Source: Fodinibius halophilus (GTDB lineage: Bacteria; Bacteroidota; Rhodothermia; Balneolales; Balneolaceae). From it: a stretch of DNA of 64,000 nt. The position numbers were made by a program, and so were the translations under genes. The stretch lies in contig NZ_JAALLS010000020.1 of NCBI RefSeq assembly GCF_011059105.1, positions 1-64,000 of the forward strand, given 5' to 3'. The notes under the pieces were generated by a model. That model worked only from the letters and a program-made list of their open reading frames with translations, made no database searches and was not told the DNA's origin. Shown piece by piece: positions 32,671-43,043 of the stretch (positions are counted from its first letter, which is position 1; each line of letters starts with the position of its first letter).

Positions 32671-34818
32671 TTATTTAACAAGGCTCATTTTCTTGGTAAG
32701 CACTTTGGTTCCTACCTTTAATTGGTAGAAATAAAGTCCTGATGCTAAATTTCTGCCATTAAAATTTGCCTTATAACTTCCTGCCGATTTTTGTTGGTCA
32801 ATTAATGTTCGAACCTCTCGTCCCAACATATCATAAACCCGTAAAGTTACCTTTGATTGTGAAGGTACACTATATTTGATAACTGTTTCGGGGTTAAAAG
32901 GGTTAGGGTAGTTTTGTTGTAACCTAATTTGATCAGGAACCTTAGTGTTGGTTTCCGTAACAGGAGCTGCCGTAACTATAAAACGAGGATCTTTTTGTTT
33001 AGCATGTATAACGGTTGGATAGGGAGTGACTGGGGGATTATCAGGTGATGCAGTGGTTACTTTTTTATTGCTAATCTTTTTCTGCTGGACCGGTTGGATA
33101 TGAATACGATCATGCTCTTTTAGGTTATAATGCTCACCGGTTTTTTGATCAACAAGAAAAAGATCAATTTCGCCAGGTATATTTTGGCCCTCCCATTCCA
33201 ACAGTAATGGTTCGCTGGTGCTATTATTTATTTCGTATCTCAGGGGAAAGGAAATGATATCTTCAATTTGTTCAGGAATAGCATTTATTTCTAGGGCTGT
33301 TTTTTCGGGGCCGGTGAAATATAAATAATTGTTTTTACCATTTAGGGGGCGAAGTTTATAGGCGTCGTAAATATCCTTTTTCAGGGATGATTCGGAGTTG
33401 AAGCTAAGGAAAGCGCTTGACTGGGTTTGATTGTTGCTGGTGAGCTTCAATTCTATTTGTGAGATAGATTTATTGTTCTTGTACAATGCCCCTCCATCAG
33501 AGCTGACAATGGCTTCGGGAGAAATAGCCAGGCTGGGACTGCCATTATTATTTGCTTTAACCCAGAACCCTTGCCAAACCCCGATTTCTCCCCCTGCTAA
33601 ACTACCGGCGCTGCCATTCCAGGTTAAATAGCTCCCGGATCCTTCATTGGCACTTGAATCCCAAACATAAATTGTGTTGTCGATATTGGTTTTAGTCCAG
33701 TTAGCATTGTCATCCCAGTCAATTTTTGCCCCAAAAGGGTTACCTACTAAGTTCCATCCGTCGCGGTTGGTAACGTAGGTGCCTCCTTGTTTTGTGAGAC
33801 TGATATTCGGAGAGACCGTATTTGAGGGAGCAAAACCGGTAATATCCAGCGTTTTGGGGAACCCTCCGTCAACAGCAGTAGTAGATGGGTCGTCATCCTC
33901 ATAAACATAAACTAAAAACCCTTTTCCATTGTCCAGTGTTTCAGAAGCGTTATTAATAGATGTAAAACCGCGTGCTGTGGTATCTTGGCTTCCGTTGCCC
34001 TCGTTCCAGATATATACATTAGAAGTACCCGCACTGTTATCGGCCCCGGTAAATCCCTGCGTCCAAATATCATTTGTAAGGGCACCAAAACTGTTATTGA
34101 GTTCGGGAGCAGATAAGATGCGCCATCCCTCATTGCCGGAAACGGTTTGCGTAATATCTCCCGGGGTGATCTCAAGATAGGGTTCCTTGCCGCTGGTATT
34201 GTCACCCGAACCAAAGTAGTAAGAGGTGCTAAATCCATTGCCGCTGTAGCTGCCATCGGGTCTTATTTTTAGTATCACAATATTATCGGAGGCGTTGGCT
34301 TGGTAATCTGAAATCCGATTATTAATGAAATTTGTAATATCGATGGAATACCATTCTTGGTTGGGATCACTGGGAGTTATAAATGGCGAACTGCCCAACA
34401 AGGTATACGGATGAGTTGAGCCAAAGAATTCGTCTTTGGACGATGATACCGTGGAAGAGATAAAATCACTTCGGTTTTCAGTAGAACCATATAGGTCAAT
34501 ATCAAAGTCGTTACCCGAAGAGTTGATCTCTTTGTAGACATGAAAGACAGCTTGGTCAACCGGGGCGGTAAGCTCGCTAATATCAAACTCCAAGATAGCA
34601 CGATAGTACTCTGTTACAAGGCTCTTGTCCTCGATAGAAACAAGCAGTGATTCTGAAGCACCATGAAATGAGTTTTGTTGGCCATTTGATCGATATAGAA
34701 TATCATAGTCAGTGGTGTCGCTGTTAATGGTGGTCGTTTGCCCCGGGCTCTGGCCGGCTATTCCAAATGTTAGGACTATAACAAACAACGCAGAAAGTTT
34801 TAGATACATAGCATTCAT
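32671..34818 (-). CDS. T9SS-exported surface protein with C-terminal sorting domain
   Basis: This 715-residue protein has a signal peptide ending near GQSPGQ. Residues about 28-220 resemble a CBM96/DNRLRE-type beta-sandwich (repeated strands, AVFHVYKE, ILKIRPDG). The middle (about 225-480) carries two similar WRILSAPE/WNLVGNPFG segments, an internal duplication. The last 85 residues are a type A type IX secretion sorting domain: QNYPNPFNPETVIKYSVP, VYDMLGREVRTLI, GLYFYQLKVG, ending KKMSLVK. It should be exported and attached to or released from the cell surface. The substrate is unknown. Confidence 0.85.
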   Translation of the reverse strand: MNAMYLKLSALFVIVLTFGIAGQSPGQTTTINSDTTDYDILYRSNGQQNSFHGASESLLVSIEDKSLVTEYYRAILEFDISELTAPVDQAVFHVYKEINSSGNDFDIDLYGSTENRSDFISSTVSSSKDEFFGSTHPYTLLGSSPFITPSDPNQEWYSIDITNFINNRISDYQANASDNIVILKIRPDGSYSGNGFSTSYYFGSGDNTSGKEPYLEITPGDITQTVSGNEGWRILSAPELNNSFGALTNDIWTQGFTGADNSAGTSNVYIWNEGNGSQDTTARGFTSINNASETLDNGKGFLVYVYEDDDPSTTAVDGGFPKTLDITGFAPSNTVSPNISLTKQGGTYVTNRDGWNLVGNPFGAKIDWDDNANWTKTNIDNTIYVWDSSANEGSGSYLTWNGSAGSLAGGEIGVWQGFWVKANNNGSPSLAISPEAIVSSDGGALYKNNKSISQIELKLTSNNQTQSSAFLSFNSESSLKKDIYDAYKLRPLNGKNNYLYFTGPEKTALEINAIPEQIEDIISFPLRYEINNSTSEPLLLEWEGQNIPGEIDLFLVDQKTGEHYNLKEHDRIHIQPVQQKKISNKKVTTASPDNPPVTPYPTVIHAKQKDPRFIVTAAPVTETNTKVPDQIRLQQNYPNPFNPETVIKYSVPSQSKVTLRVYDMLGREVRTLIDQQKSAGSYKANFNGRNLASGLYFYQLKVGTKVLTKKMSLVK

Positions 34819-34959
34819 AATCCCGATATTAAGTTATTTCTCTTCTTAAATGACTTTTCCACTTTGTAATGCGAAATTAGAACCAGAAAAGGATCAGATT
34901 AGCATAGATCTTACTTTTTAAGATGCCCGTGGAATTGCTAGACAAAATATGAACGTTGA

Positions 34960-35047
34960 TTTTGTACCTTTGGTGTTGTTTGGAGAAAGGTGAAATGCTG
35001 TTATAAGCCCCCTCTTTATGATTTTGCTTTGTAATTTTAGAATTATC
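34960..35047 (+). pseudogene. Relic copy of the lepA promoter and first codons
   Basis: Aligned by hand with 39269-39355: both have TTTTGTAnCTTT, then GTTnTTT, GAGAAAG, AAATGCTGTT, TTTATGA and AATTTTAGnATTATC. About three quarters of roughly 90 bases match with one single-base gap before the ATG. The ATG at 35018 matches the lepA ATG at 39326, and conserved codons give M....NF.II. Similarity stops after about ten codons. The -7 box is TACCTTTG here and TATCTTTA at lepA. Confidence 0.75.
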
Positions 35048-35169
35048 AGCACTCAATTACAGCAAGCCCGTGCTCGCAGCTCATCTATGCGTAGCGGAGT
35101 AGTGCAAGGAGTTAAGGAACCTGTAGCTCTACTTAATGAAGATTGGAAGGCAAAATGAAGTAGTACGTG

Positions 35170-35332
35170 CTAAATCTGTTTTTCATCGCGTAATTTTTTG
35201 ATGGCATAGATTCTACCTAAAGTTGCCAGGATGCCGAGTCCGCCATCAATAGGTGTTTGCTCGGTGGCCCATCACAAGAGTTGGGAGCGTGGTTAAGAGG
35301 AACAAAATAACTAAAGGGATAAGATGTCTCAT
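35170..35332 (-). pseudogene. Frameshifted PID-CTERM peptide gene
   Basis: From ATG 35332 a signal-peptide-like start (MRHLIPLVILFLLTTLP) runs to a premature stop, but one frame over lies TEQTPIDGGLGILATLGRIY followed by AIKKLRDEKQI up to TAG 35170. It closely matches the intact gene at 32411-32596 (EQTPIDGGLGILAALGGSY, AIKKLRDKKQD). An indel near GGGCCACCGAG explains the break. The two copies lie on the same strand on either side of the T9SS protein gene. Confidence 0.85.
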
Positions 35333-35677
35333 AATATTCGACTTTTAAGGAATGAGATATAGAATATATGAGTGATCTTCTGCATAATAAATATCTCGAT
35401 TTCAGACTTTTATTATCGATGTTTATGGAGGTTTGGCCCCTTACCATAGTTCATCAACGGTTTGAGGTCACCCCCTCCCATACTTTTTTAATACATAAAC
35501 CATGTGGGAATTCTCTCATTTTTTGATAATAGATTAAGGTTATGGGTTGCCGGGTACCGTTAGTGGTTGGAAAACAACTACGAGATAGGAACAAGCGGTG
35601 CAAGAATGAAATTTGAAGAATAGGTCTTTAGGATTTAACTTACCTTTCGTTTTAAGAGATGAACAGACGGGGATATA

Positions 35678-36277
35678 GTGGGTAAAGAAATATCATCAAA
35701 CAGTACTAAAGCCGATACCACCAAGTTACTTCTTCGCCTTGGTGAGGGCGAGCAAGGGATATACGATCAGCTCTATCCGATTGTTTACGAGGAATTAAGG
35801 AGGTTGGCATATGCTCAAATGCGCCGACAAGCTTCCGACCATACCTTATCAAAAACGGAGCTGGTTCATGAAGCTTACCTGAAAATGATTAATCAGTCAC
35901 AAGTAAATTATAACGATAAAAGTCATTTTTTGGCAGTTGCCTCTCACTGTATGCGGCAGATACTGATAGACTATGCACGTAAGAAGCAAGCTGAAAAACG
36001 GGGTGGCAAGGAAAAGGATTTAACCTACATTGATGAGCTCTACAATAACCAAAAAGAGAAAGCAGAAGAACTGATTGAGATTGATGCAGCGATTGAGGGT
36101 CTGGCCGAAATAAATGAACGGTATAGTAAAGTAGTTGAAATGCGCTTTTTTGGAGAGATGACGATCAGGGAGACGGCTGAGGCGCTCGGTGTATCCGAAA
36201 GTACGGTTGAACGTGATTGGGTGAAGGCGCGCGGCTGGCTGCATAAAGAACTTAAGGGGCGGTTTGATGTGGAGTGA
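35678..36277 (+). CDS. ECF sigma factor paired with TPR-kinase
   Basis: This 199-residue sigma factor belongs to the large ECF group that lies beside Ser/Thr kinases. Region 2 is YDQLYPIVYEELRRLAYAQMRRQ ... TELVHEAYLKM ... AVASHCMRQILIDYARKKQAEKRGG; region 4 is EINERYSKVVEMRFFGEMTIRETAEALGVSESTVERDWVKARGWL. Translation starts at GTG, with GGGG 6-9 bases upstream. The kinase gene follows by 161 bases on the same strand, so phosphorylation-linked signalling is probable. Confidence 0.92.
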   Translation: MGKEISSNSTKADTTKLLLRLGEGEQGIYDQLYPIVYEELRRLAYAQMRRQASDHTLSKTELVHEAYLKMINQSQVNYNDKSHFLAVASHCMRQILIDYARKKQAEKRGGKEKDLTYIDELYNNQKEKAEELIEIDAAIEGLAEINERYSKVVEMRFFGEMTIRETAEALGVSESTVERDWVKARGWLHKELKGRFDVE

Positions 36278-36438
36278 TTTTTATCTCTCTTTTTTCGCTA
36301 TGTATAAATTAGGTGCTGTTGATCAGTATTGATTATGGTATAACTGTTTTTATAAAGCAATTATCAGACTATACATCAGAAATTTTGAATTATGGATATC
36401 CATTCTAGTCAATCACAAGCTGAGAAAAAATATATGTT

Positions 36439-39159
36439 ATGAGTGATGTAAACCGGAAAAAGGTTGATACCATCGTTGACCAGGCACTGGACTTACCTAA
36501 GGAGGAACGTAAAACATTTATTGAAAGTCAGTGCGGTGATAATAAACGGCTTAAAAATGAAGTTACGCTCTTGCTGGAATCTATTTATGATTCTGAGGGA
36601 TGGCTCGAAAATCCCGAGGATTATAAAAAGGAATTTTACGATGAGATTTCTGACGATGTGGAGTACCTTTCAACAGATCATGCTTTTGTTGGTAGTCAGG
36701 TGGGGTCTTATACAATCCGCGAAAAAATTGGTGAAGGGGGGATGGGTACGGTATACCGGGCCGAACGCCGCGGCGGTGAGTTTGATCACCAGGTTGCTAT
36801 CAAGATTATTCGCCGTGGTAGGGCCAGTGAAGTGAATATACGCCGCTTTCGTCGGGAACAGCGCATCCTGGCCGGGTTGAACCATCCCGGCATTGCTCGA
36901 CTTTACGATGGGGGCATAACGGAGGAGGGCTTCCCTTATATTATTATGGAGCATGTTTCGGGTATACCAATCGATGAATACTGTCGGGAAAACGATTGTA
37001 GTATTACCGAGGAAATAGCGCTATTTGAACAAGTGCTGGAAGCGATTCGGTATGCCCACGAGAACCTGATTATTCACCGGGATCTGAAACCCGACAATAT
37101 TTTGGTAGATGAAGCCGGTACCATCAAAATTCTCGACTTTGGAATTTCCAAGCTGCTGGAAGAGGATAGCGATCCCTCTCTTACCAAGACCGGTACCCAG
37201 CTTTTGACCCCCCGATATGCCGCTCCGGAACAGATACGTCAGGAAAATATCACTACGGCTACGGATCTGTATGCACTGGGTGTCGTATTTTATGAATTGT
37301 TAGCTGGCACTGGGCCCTATGATCTGGAAGAAGCCACTAGCTTCGAAGCGAAGCAGATTATTCTCAGGCAGGAACCGGTCAAACCAAGCGCCAAGGTTAG
37401 TTCAGCTGCATCCCATAAGAAATTAAAGGGTGATCTTGATGCAATTGCACTGAAGGCAATCCGCAAAGAACCCGACCGGCGCTACCGTGTGGCCAATGAG
37501 TTTCTGGACGATCTGAAGAGTTACCAAACGGGTATCCCAATCTCTGCTCACCAAGATTCTTTCAAATACCGAAGCCAGAAATTTATTAGCCGACATAAAC
37601 AGGGTGTTGCAATAGCGGCAGGTATTCTTCTGCTCGTGGTTGGCTTTGTGGTTTTTTACAGCTGGCGTATTACCGAAGAACGAAATCAGGCAAAATTGGA
37701 AGCCCAAAAGGCTGAAGAAGTGACCGATTTTCTTACCCGCATTTTTGAAGGGAGTAATCCAACAGTTGCAAAAGCTGATAGTATTCCCATCAGGAATTTT
37801 TTGGAAAGAGGTGTAAACCGAATAAATGAAATGGAGGGGCAGTCAGAGGTGAAGGCAGCTCTTTTGACAACCATGGGGAGAGTGTATAGCAATCTGGGGG
37901 AGTATGAAAAATCAGATACACTTCTTCAAGAAGCCCTGAAACTCAGCAAGGAAGTATATGAGGACCCACATGAAGACCTGGCCAATTCATACGTAATGAA
38001 GGCGGCGAATGAAAAAGAATTGGACAATTTTGCTGCTGCAGAGTCGCTCTATAAAAAGGGTATTAATATTCTGGAAAAACTTGAAAATCGCCCTGATAGC
38101 CTTTATTCAGGTTCATTAAGTAATCTTGCGCTTTTATACGAGGAGATAGGTAAACACCCAAAAGCGATTCCGATCCACAAGAAAGCTGTAGCATTAGACA
38201 AAAAGCGCTACCCTGAGGGGCATAAAGAGATCGGTATAAGTTTAAACCACCTAGCAGTAGCTCAGGAGAAAAATGGAGCTTTTCAAAAAGCACTCAAAAA
38301 TCATAAAAAGAGCCTTGAGATTTTTAACGATAAACTGGGGAAGGGGCATAAGAGAACAGCTATAACAACTCATAACCTCGCAATTTTGTATCGCAGTCTT
38401 GGGAGGATCGACAAAGCTATACCATTGATAAAAGAAGCATTAAAAATGAAAAAAGCGATATATGGCAATGAGCACATTGTCGTTGTGTCCAGTTTAGCCG
38501 GTTTGGGGCATCTTTATCGGGAAACCGGACAAATAGAAAATGCTATTTCTACTTTTGAGAAAACCATGGATATCGTTTCCAACACGCATGGAGATTCGAG
38601 CATGTATGCCGGTATCCTCTCGTTTAGTTTGGGCGCGAGTTACCTGCAAGATGGGAACTTTTTAAAAGCTAAGCGATTATTTCGCAAGTCAAAAGATATT
38701 TTAGAACGAGCGCTTGGACCGGAAGGAGCATATGTGGCTATTCCCAAACACTTACTGGGTAAGCTCTTTCTTAAGCAAGAGAAACTTTCTGAGGCACAAG
38801 ATGAATTCCGGGAGACGAAAGCCATTTTAATTAAAAATTACGATAAAACTCATCCCTATTATGGTGGATTAATGAAAAGCCTCGGGAGATTAAAAATAGC
38901 CCAGGACAGTCTTCAAAAAGCTCGTGCGTACTTAAACAAGTCGATAGAAGTATTTGAACAGAAACTGCCGGATACCCATTGGAAGCTTGCAGAATCCAGA
39001 CTCCTGTTAGGCAAAGTGTTATACCATCAAGAGAATTATTCTGAGAGCCGTCAATTGTTAAAACAAAATATCCCTCACATCAGAAAGTACAGGGGCGATG
39101 ACGATTCTTATGTTAAAAGTTCAGCTGAAATATTAAAAATGATCCCGAGTACAGATTAA
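36439..39159 (+). CDS. Membrane Ser/Thr protein kinase with TPR sensor domain
   Basis: This 906-residue protein has a PknB-like kinase domain at about 90-375: P-loop GEGGMGTVY, ATP lysine in VAIKII (about 122), HRDLKPDNIL and DFGISKLL. One transmembrane helix follows (about 392-411, IAAGILLLVVGFVVFYSW). The remaining ~490 residues are tetratricopeptide repeats, with recurring ALKL.KE.YG..H..VA..L..LA.LY...G motifs. Topology puts the kinase in the cytoplasm and the repeats outside. It is the partner of the sigma factor upstream. The next gene, lepA, appears unrelated. Confidence 0.93.
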   Translation: MSDVNRKKVDTIVDQALDLPKEERKTFIESQCGDNKRLKNEVTLLLESIYDSEGWLENPEDYKKEFYDEISDDVEYLSTDHAFVGSQVGSYTIREKIGEGGMGTVYRAERRGGEFDHQVAIKIIRRGRASEVNIRRFRREQRILAGLNHPGIARLYDGGITEEGFPYIIMEHVSGIPIDEYCRENDCSITEEIALFEQVLEAIRYAHENLIIHRDLKPDNILVDEAGTIKILDFGISKLLEEDSDPSLTKTGTQLLTPRYAAPEQIRQENITTATDLYALGVVFYELLAGTGPYDLEEATSFEAKQIILRQEPVKPSAKVSSAASHKKLKGDLDAIALKAIRKEPDRRYRVANEFLDDLKSYQTGIPISAHQDSFKYRSQKFISRHKQGVAIAAGILLLVVGFVVFYSWRITEERNQAKLEAQKAEEVTDFLTRIFEGSNPTVAKADSIPIRNFLERGVNRINEMEGQSEVKAALLTTMGRVYSNLGEYEKSDTLLQEALKLSKEVYEDPHEDLANSYVMKAANEKELDNFAAAESLYKKGINILEKLENRPDSLYSGSLSNLALLYEEIGKHPKAIPIHKKAVALDKKRYPEGHKEIGISLNHLAVAQEKNGAFQKALKNHKKSLEIFNDKLGKGHKRTAITTHNLAILYRSLGRIDKAIPLIKEALKMKKAIYGNEHIVVVSSLAGLGHLYRETGQIENAISTFEKTMDIVSNTHGDSSMYAGILSFSLGASYLQDGNFLKAKRLFRKSKDILERALGPEGAYVAIPKHLLGKLFLKQEKLSEAQDEFRETKAILIKNYDKTHPYYGGLMKSLGRLKIAQDSLQKARAYLNKSIEVFEQKLPDTHWKLAESRLLLGKVLYHQENYSESRQLLKQNIPHIRKYRGDDDSYVKSSAEILKMIPSTD

Positions 39160-39273
39160 CAAAATTATTAATTTAAATACACTAGTTTAGTGTTTTTGCG
39201 GGAGCGAAGATCAACGAGGTAAAATTTGAGCTTATCCAAAAACTTTCGTTATGCAAAGCCACTACCATTTTTG

Positions 39274-39281
39274 TATCTTTA
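39274..39281 (+). promoter_or_regulatory. Candidate -7 box of lepA
   Basis: TATCTTTA, close to TAnnTTTG, lies 44 bases before the lepA ATG. The same position in the relic copy reads TACCTTTG (34965-34972), the full consensus. Confidence 0.5.
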
Positions 39282-39325
39282 GCGTTCTTTTGAGAAAGCC
39301 AAAATGCTGTTGACGGCACACCTTT

Positions 39326-41134
39326 ATGACTCAGATTCGCAATTTTAGTATTATCGCCCATATCGATCACGGTAAATCCACACTCGCAGATCGTCTGCTA
39401 GAGCGTACCGGTGCTATAACCGAGCGCGAAATGCAGGAGCAGATTCTCGATGACATGGATCTGGAGCGTGAGCGTGGTATTACCATCAAGAGTCATGCTA
39501 TTAAGATGGACTACGAACGCCCCAGCGGTGAGCGGGTTATCTTTAATCTTATTGATACGCCCGGGCACGTTGACTTCGCCTATGAGGTGTCGCGGGCTCT
39601 TAAAGCCTGTGAGGGTGCCCTGCTTGTGGTTGATGCCGCACAGGGAATAGAAGCGCAAACGATTTCAACGCTCTATCAAGCTATTGAACAGGACCTGGAA
39701 ATTGTGCCGGTGCTCAATAAGATCGACCTGCCCGGCGCCGATCCGGAAGGAGTAGGGCAGCAGATTGTAGATCTCATTGGCTGTGATCATGATGAGATTT
39801 TAGAAGTGTCTGGTAAAACCGGCGAAGGGGTGGATGAGCTGTTGGAGGCCATCGTAGAACGTATTCCGCCACCGGGACGAGAGGATGAAAAACCGTTACG
39901 GGCACTTATTTTTGATTCTATCCACGACAGCTACCGCGGGTCTATTGTGTATGTACGAGTGATGGAGGGGACTCTGAACAAGGGCGACGGTATCCGTTTT
40001 ATGGCTACCGATAAAGAGTATGAGGCCGAAGAGATCGGATTCCTAAAGCTTAAGAAAGAAAAGACCGATAAGCTGGAGGCCGGTGATGTAGGATATATTG
40101 TGGGGAGTGTAAAGTCGCTGGAGGATGCCCGCGTGGGTGATACGGTGACTAGAACCGATAATCCCGCTGATGAGCCTATCCCCGGTTATCAAGAACCTAA
40201 ACCAATGGTATTTAGTGGGCTTTTCCCTACCCAATCTGATGATTTTGAGGATCTGCGCTCGGCACTGGAAAAATTACAGCTCAATGATGCTTCTTTAACT
40301 TACCAACCGGAAACTTCCGAAGCGCTCGGCTTTGGATTTCGTGCGGGTTTCCTTGGGATGTTGCACATGGAGATTGTACAGGAGCGGCTCGACCGAGAGT
40401 TTAACATTGATATCATAACTACGGTGCCCAATGTTGAGTACGAAGTGATGGTAACCAAAAAGGGCGAGCAGGAGAAGATCCTGGTTGATAATCCCAGTGA
40501 TATGCCGGATCCGGGGGATGTGGATGTGGTTTATGAACCCTATATCAAGGCTAGTATTTTAACCCCTTCTGATTATATTGGTCCGGTGATGACCTTATGC
40601 CAGGAAAAGAGGGGGCAGTATGTGAATCAAATTCATATGCAGAGTCAGCGGGTAGAAATTAAGTATGAGCTGCCCATGGCCGAGGTTGTTTTTGACTTTT
40701 ATGATCGATTAAAAAGCGGAACTCGGGGATATGCATCGCTTGACTATGATTTTTTAGAGTATCGGGAAGGTGATCTTGTAAGATTAGATATTTTACTTAA
40801 TAAAGAGCCGGTAGATGCGTTATCAAGTATTGTGCATCGTGATAAAGCCTACGAGTTGGGTCGTAAGCTATGTAAGAAGCTTAAAGAGCTGATTGATCGA
40901 CATCAGTTTGAAGTACCCATTCAGGCTGCCATAGGATCAAATGTTATTGCCCGTGAAACAATACCGGCTATCCGAAAAGATGTTACGGCTAAATGTTATG
41001 GTGGTGATGTTTCTCGAAAAAGAAAATTGCTGGAGAAACAGAAAGAAGGTAAGAAACGTATGAAGCAAGTGGGGACCGTTGAGGTACCTCAAGATGCATT
41101 CCTTGCCGTACTTTCTATGAATGATGATCAATAA
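39326..41134 (+). CDS. lepA: Elongation factor 4 (LepA), ribosomal GTPase
   Basis: This 602-residue translational GTPase has G1 AHIDHGKS, G3 DTPGH, G4 NKID and G5 region VSGKTGEG, followed by EF-G-like domains and the LepA-specific C-terminal domain ([44 protein letters not shown]). LepA acts on stalled or misassembled ribosomes and influences initiation. The length is standard. It is followed by a periplasmic protein gene and lepB, an order like the classic lepA-lepB pair of E. coli with one gene between. Confidence 0.98.
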   Translation: MTQIRNFSIIAHIDHGKSTLADRLLERTGAITEREMQEQILDDMDLERERGITIKSHAIKMDYERPSGERVIFNLIDTPGHVDFAYEVSRALKACEGALLVVDAAQGIEAQTISTLYQAIEQDLEIVPVLNKIDLPGADPEGVGQQIVDLIGCDHDEILEVSGKTGEGVDELLEAIVERIPPPGREDEKPLRALIFDSIHDSYRGSIVYVRVMEGTLNKGDGIRFMATDKEYEAEEIGFLKLKKEKTDKLEAGDVGYIVGSVKSLEDARVGDTVTRTDNPADEPIPGYQEPKPMVFSGLFPTQSDDFEDLRSALEKLQLNDASLTYQPETSEALGFGFRAGFLGMLHMEIVQERLDREFNIDIITTVPNVEYEVMVTKKGEQEKILVDNPSDMPDPGDVDVVYEPYIKASILTPSDYIGPVMTLCQEKRGQYVNQIHMQSQRVEIKYELPMAEVVFDFYDRLKSGTRGYASLDYDFLEYREGDLVRLDILLNKEPVDALSSIVHRDKAYELGRKLCKKLKELIDRHQFEVPIQAAIGSNVIARETIPAIRKDVTAKCYGGDVSRKRKLLEKQKEGKKRMKQVGTVEVPQDAFLAVLSMNDDQ

Positions 41135-41168
41135 ATTTCAACGGTAACAATTAGGTTTAATAAATCGG

Positions 41169-41804
41169 ATGGTTTCAACTACTACCTTTACTTTGTGTAA
41201 GAGCTTTTTGAATAAAAAGCTACGAATAGTCTTACCGGTCATTCTTTTCGCTCTTGTTATTACGACATCGGCTTTTGCCCAGTTTGAGGAGCCGGAGTTT
41301 AAAAAAATAGATACTGAGCGTGCTGAATGGTTTATGAACAAGTTTGAAGATGTTAGCTGGACCGGTCGCGGTTTGTACCGAAAAACAGATCTGGATGATA
41401 CACAGACCAATGAGATTCGCGCACGGCTTCAAACGGTGTTTGGCGCTCCCACAAAAACCCTGGAAGATTTGATCAATACTGACAGCTTCCGACCGGGACA
41501 GGCAATACAGTTTGAGTATTGGTTTACGGTAAATGACAGCATTCCTTTGATGGTATTGGATGTTGACGGACCTTTTACAGATGGGTTGGTTTTCGGAGGG
41601 GCAAGTAAATATATAGATTTAATGCCCCAGATTAAGCGAACGTTTGCCCGTAAACTATTAGAGGTAGAAGCCCTTGATCCTTTTCAAGATTATTTCTACT
41701 CACCGGAACGTGAGCAATGGTTTAAGGTGGCCTATAAGAACGGAAAGTATAAGACAAAAGAAATTTCATCACCCGATGGAATGACGATTGATTTCGACTA
41801 TTGA
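41169..41804 (+). CDS. Hypothetical secreted protein between lepA and lepB
   Basis: The product has 211 residues with an N-terminal signal peptide (hydrophobic segment about 19-36, cleavage near AFAQFEE). The mature part is a mixed alpha/beta domain with WTGRGLYRKTDLDDTQ, QFEYWFTVNDSIPLMVLDVDGPF and REQWFKVAYKNGKYKTKEI. I do not recognise the family. It starts 34 bases after lepA and ends 46 bases before lepB, so it is probably co-transcribed with both. Confidence 0.75.
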   Translation: MVSTTTFTLCKSFLNKKLRIVLPVILFALVITTSAFAQFEEPEFKKIDTERAEWFMNKFEDVSWTGRGLYRKTDLDDTQTNEIRARLQTVFGAPTKTLEDLINTDSFRPGQAIQFEYWFTVNDSIPLMVLDVDGPFTDGLVFGGASKYIDLMPQIKRTFARKLLEVEALDPFQDYFYSPEREQWFKVAYKNGKYKTKEISSPDGMTIDFDY

Positions 41805-41850
41805 AAAAAGATTTTTTAATTACAGCTTTTAATGATTTAAAGGAGTAACA

Positions 41851-42948
41851 TTGGCAGACCAACTATCAAAAGAAGAGCGAAAGAAACGGCGCGAAAAAAG
41901 AAACAATAAACGCAACGCCCAAAATGAAAAGGCAAAAAGCTGGTTGCGTGAATGGCTTGATGCGTTAATGTTTGCGGCTGTTGCGGCACTTATTATCCGT
42001 ACTTTTTTCTTTGAGGCTTATCGTATTCCCACTCCATCGATGGAAAAGACGTTACTCACCGGTGACTTCTTGATTGTCTCTAAAATAAACTATGGTCCTC
42101 GTACGCCGATGGTGCTGGGGGTGCCGTTTACCAACATTCACTTACCGGGCGTTGTACTGCCTTGGACACGTTTGCCCGGTTTTGAAGAGGTTGAGCGCAA
42201 TGATATTGTGGTGTTTAATTATCCGATTGATTTAGCACCTATTGCCGCCAAAACAAATTATATTAAGCGTGCTGTTGGTATGCCCGGTGATTCTCTCATG
42301 ATAGATGATACTGATTTATATGTAAATGGTGAAAAAGCAGAACCGTTCCCGGGTATTCAGCAGACCTATACGGTAAAAGTTCGGGACCGGGTTCGTTTAA
42401 GTCCGGCAAAAGTTAAAGCGGCTGGTGCTCAGCTTTATCGTCAACAGGGGAATAACGGATACCGAGTAAATATGACAAAGCAGGTGGCCCAAAAAATGAG
42501 CCAATGGCCGGAAGTGAAAAATGTAGAGCCATTTGTTTTACCTGATGACTTTAACGAATTTCGACAGAGTACTTTTAGTTTCTCTTCTGGTTTTACCAAT
42601 CATCACCATCTTCCCTCTTTGCAGGTGCCCTCGGCCGGTGATACTGTGACACTTACTCCTGAAAACTATCATATCTATGAAAACATCATAACCCGGTACG
42701 AGCGGAATGATGTTGAGCGGAATGGGGAGCAGTTCATCATTAATGGAGAAGAGACCAATACTTACACCATTCAGCAGGACTATTATTTTATGATGGGTGA
42801 TAACCGTGATAACAGTGAGGATAGTCGTTTCTGGGGTTTTGTGCCACAGTCACACATTGTAGGAAAAGCAGGAATGATCTACTTTTCTTGGGATAGTGAA
42901 CGCTGGTTACCGCGGTTTGGTCGCCTATTGGATGTAATTCATGATTAA
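41851..42948 (+). CDS. lepB: Signal peptidase I
   Basis: This 365-residue membrane protease removes Sec/Tat signal peptides. A transmembrane helix at about 36-54 precedes the catalytic Ser in PTPSMEKTLLTGD (Ser63) and the Lys in NYIKRAVGMPGDS (Lys139). The last box, MGDNRDNSEDSRFWGFVP, lies at about 315-332. A long insert of about 150 residues separates the Lys box from this last box, and a lysine/arginine-rich head precedes the helix. The start is TTG with AGGAG 6-10 bases upstream. A bidirectional terminator follows. Confidence 0.95.
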   Translation: MADQLSKEERKKRREKRNNKRNAQNEKAKSWLREWLDALMFAAVAALIIRTFFFEAYRIPTPSMEKTLLTGDFLIVSKINYGPRTPMVLGVPFTNIHLPGVVLPWTRLPGFEEVERNDIVVFNYPIDLAPIAAKTNYIKRAVGMPGDSLMIDDTDLYVNGEKAEPFPGIQQTYTVKVRDRVRLSPAKVKAAGAQLYRQQGNNGYRVNMTKQVAQKMSQWPEVKNVEPFVLPDDFNEFRQSTFSFSSGFTNHHHLPSLQVPSAGDTVTLTPENYHIYENIITRYERNDVERNGEQFIINGEETNTYTIQQDYYFMMGDNRDNSEDSRFWGFVPQSHIVGKAGMIYFSWDSERWLPRFGRLLDVIHD

Positions 42949-43043
42949 TCAAACAAAATGAGTAGAGTGGTAAATATCCTAAATAGGGTGTGATTCATTG
43001 ATGCATCCGGTAAGAGTAGAGAAGTAGTAGAGACTAATTATAT

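Larger units (their letters stand above)
34819..35677. other. Gene-poor stretch with relics between T9SS protein and sigma factor
   Basis: 859 bases without an intact gene. They hold a decayed copy of the lepA promoter and start (34960-35047) and a frameshifted PID-CTERM pseudogene (35170-35332). The remainder is AT-rich and contains the upstream region of the ECF sigma gene. Confidence 0.7.
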
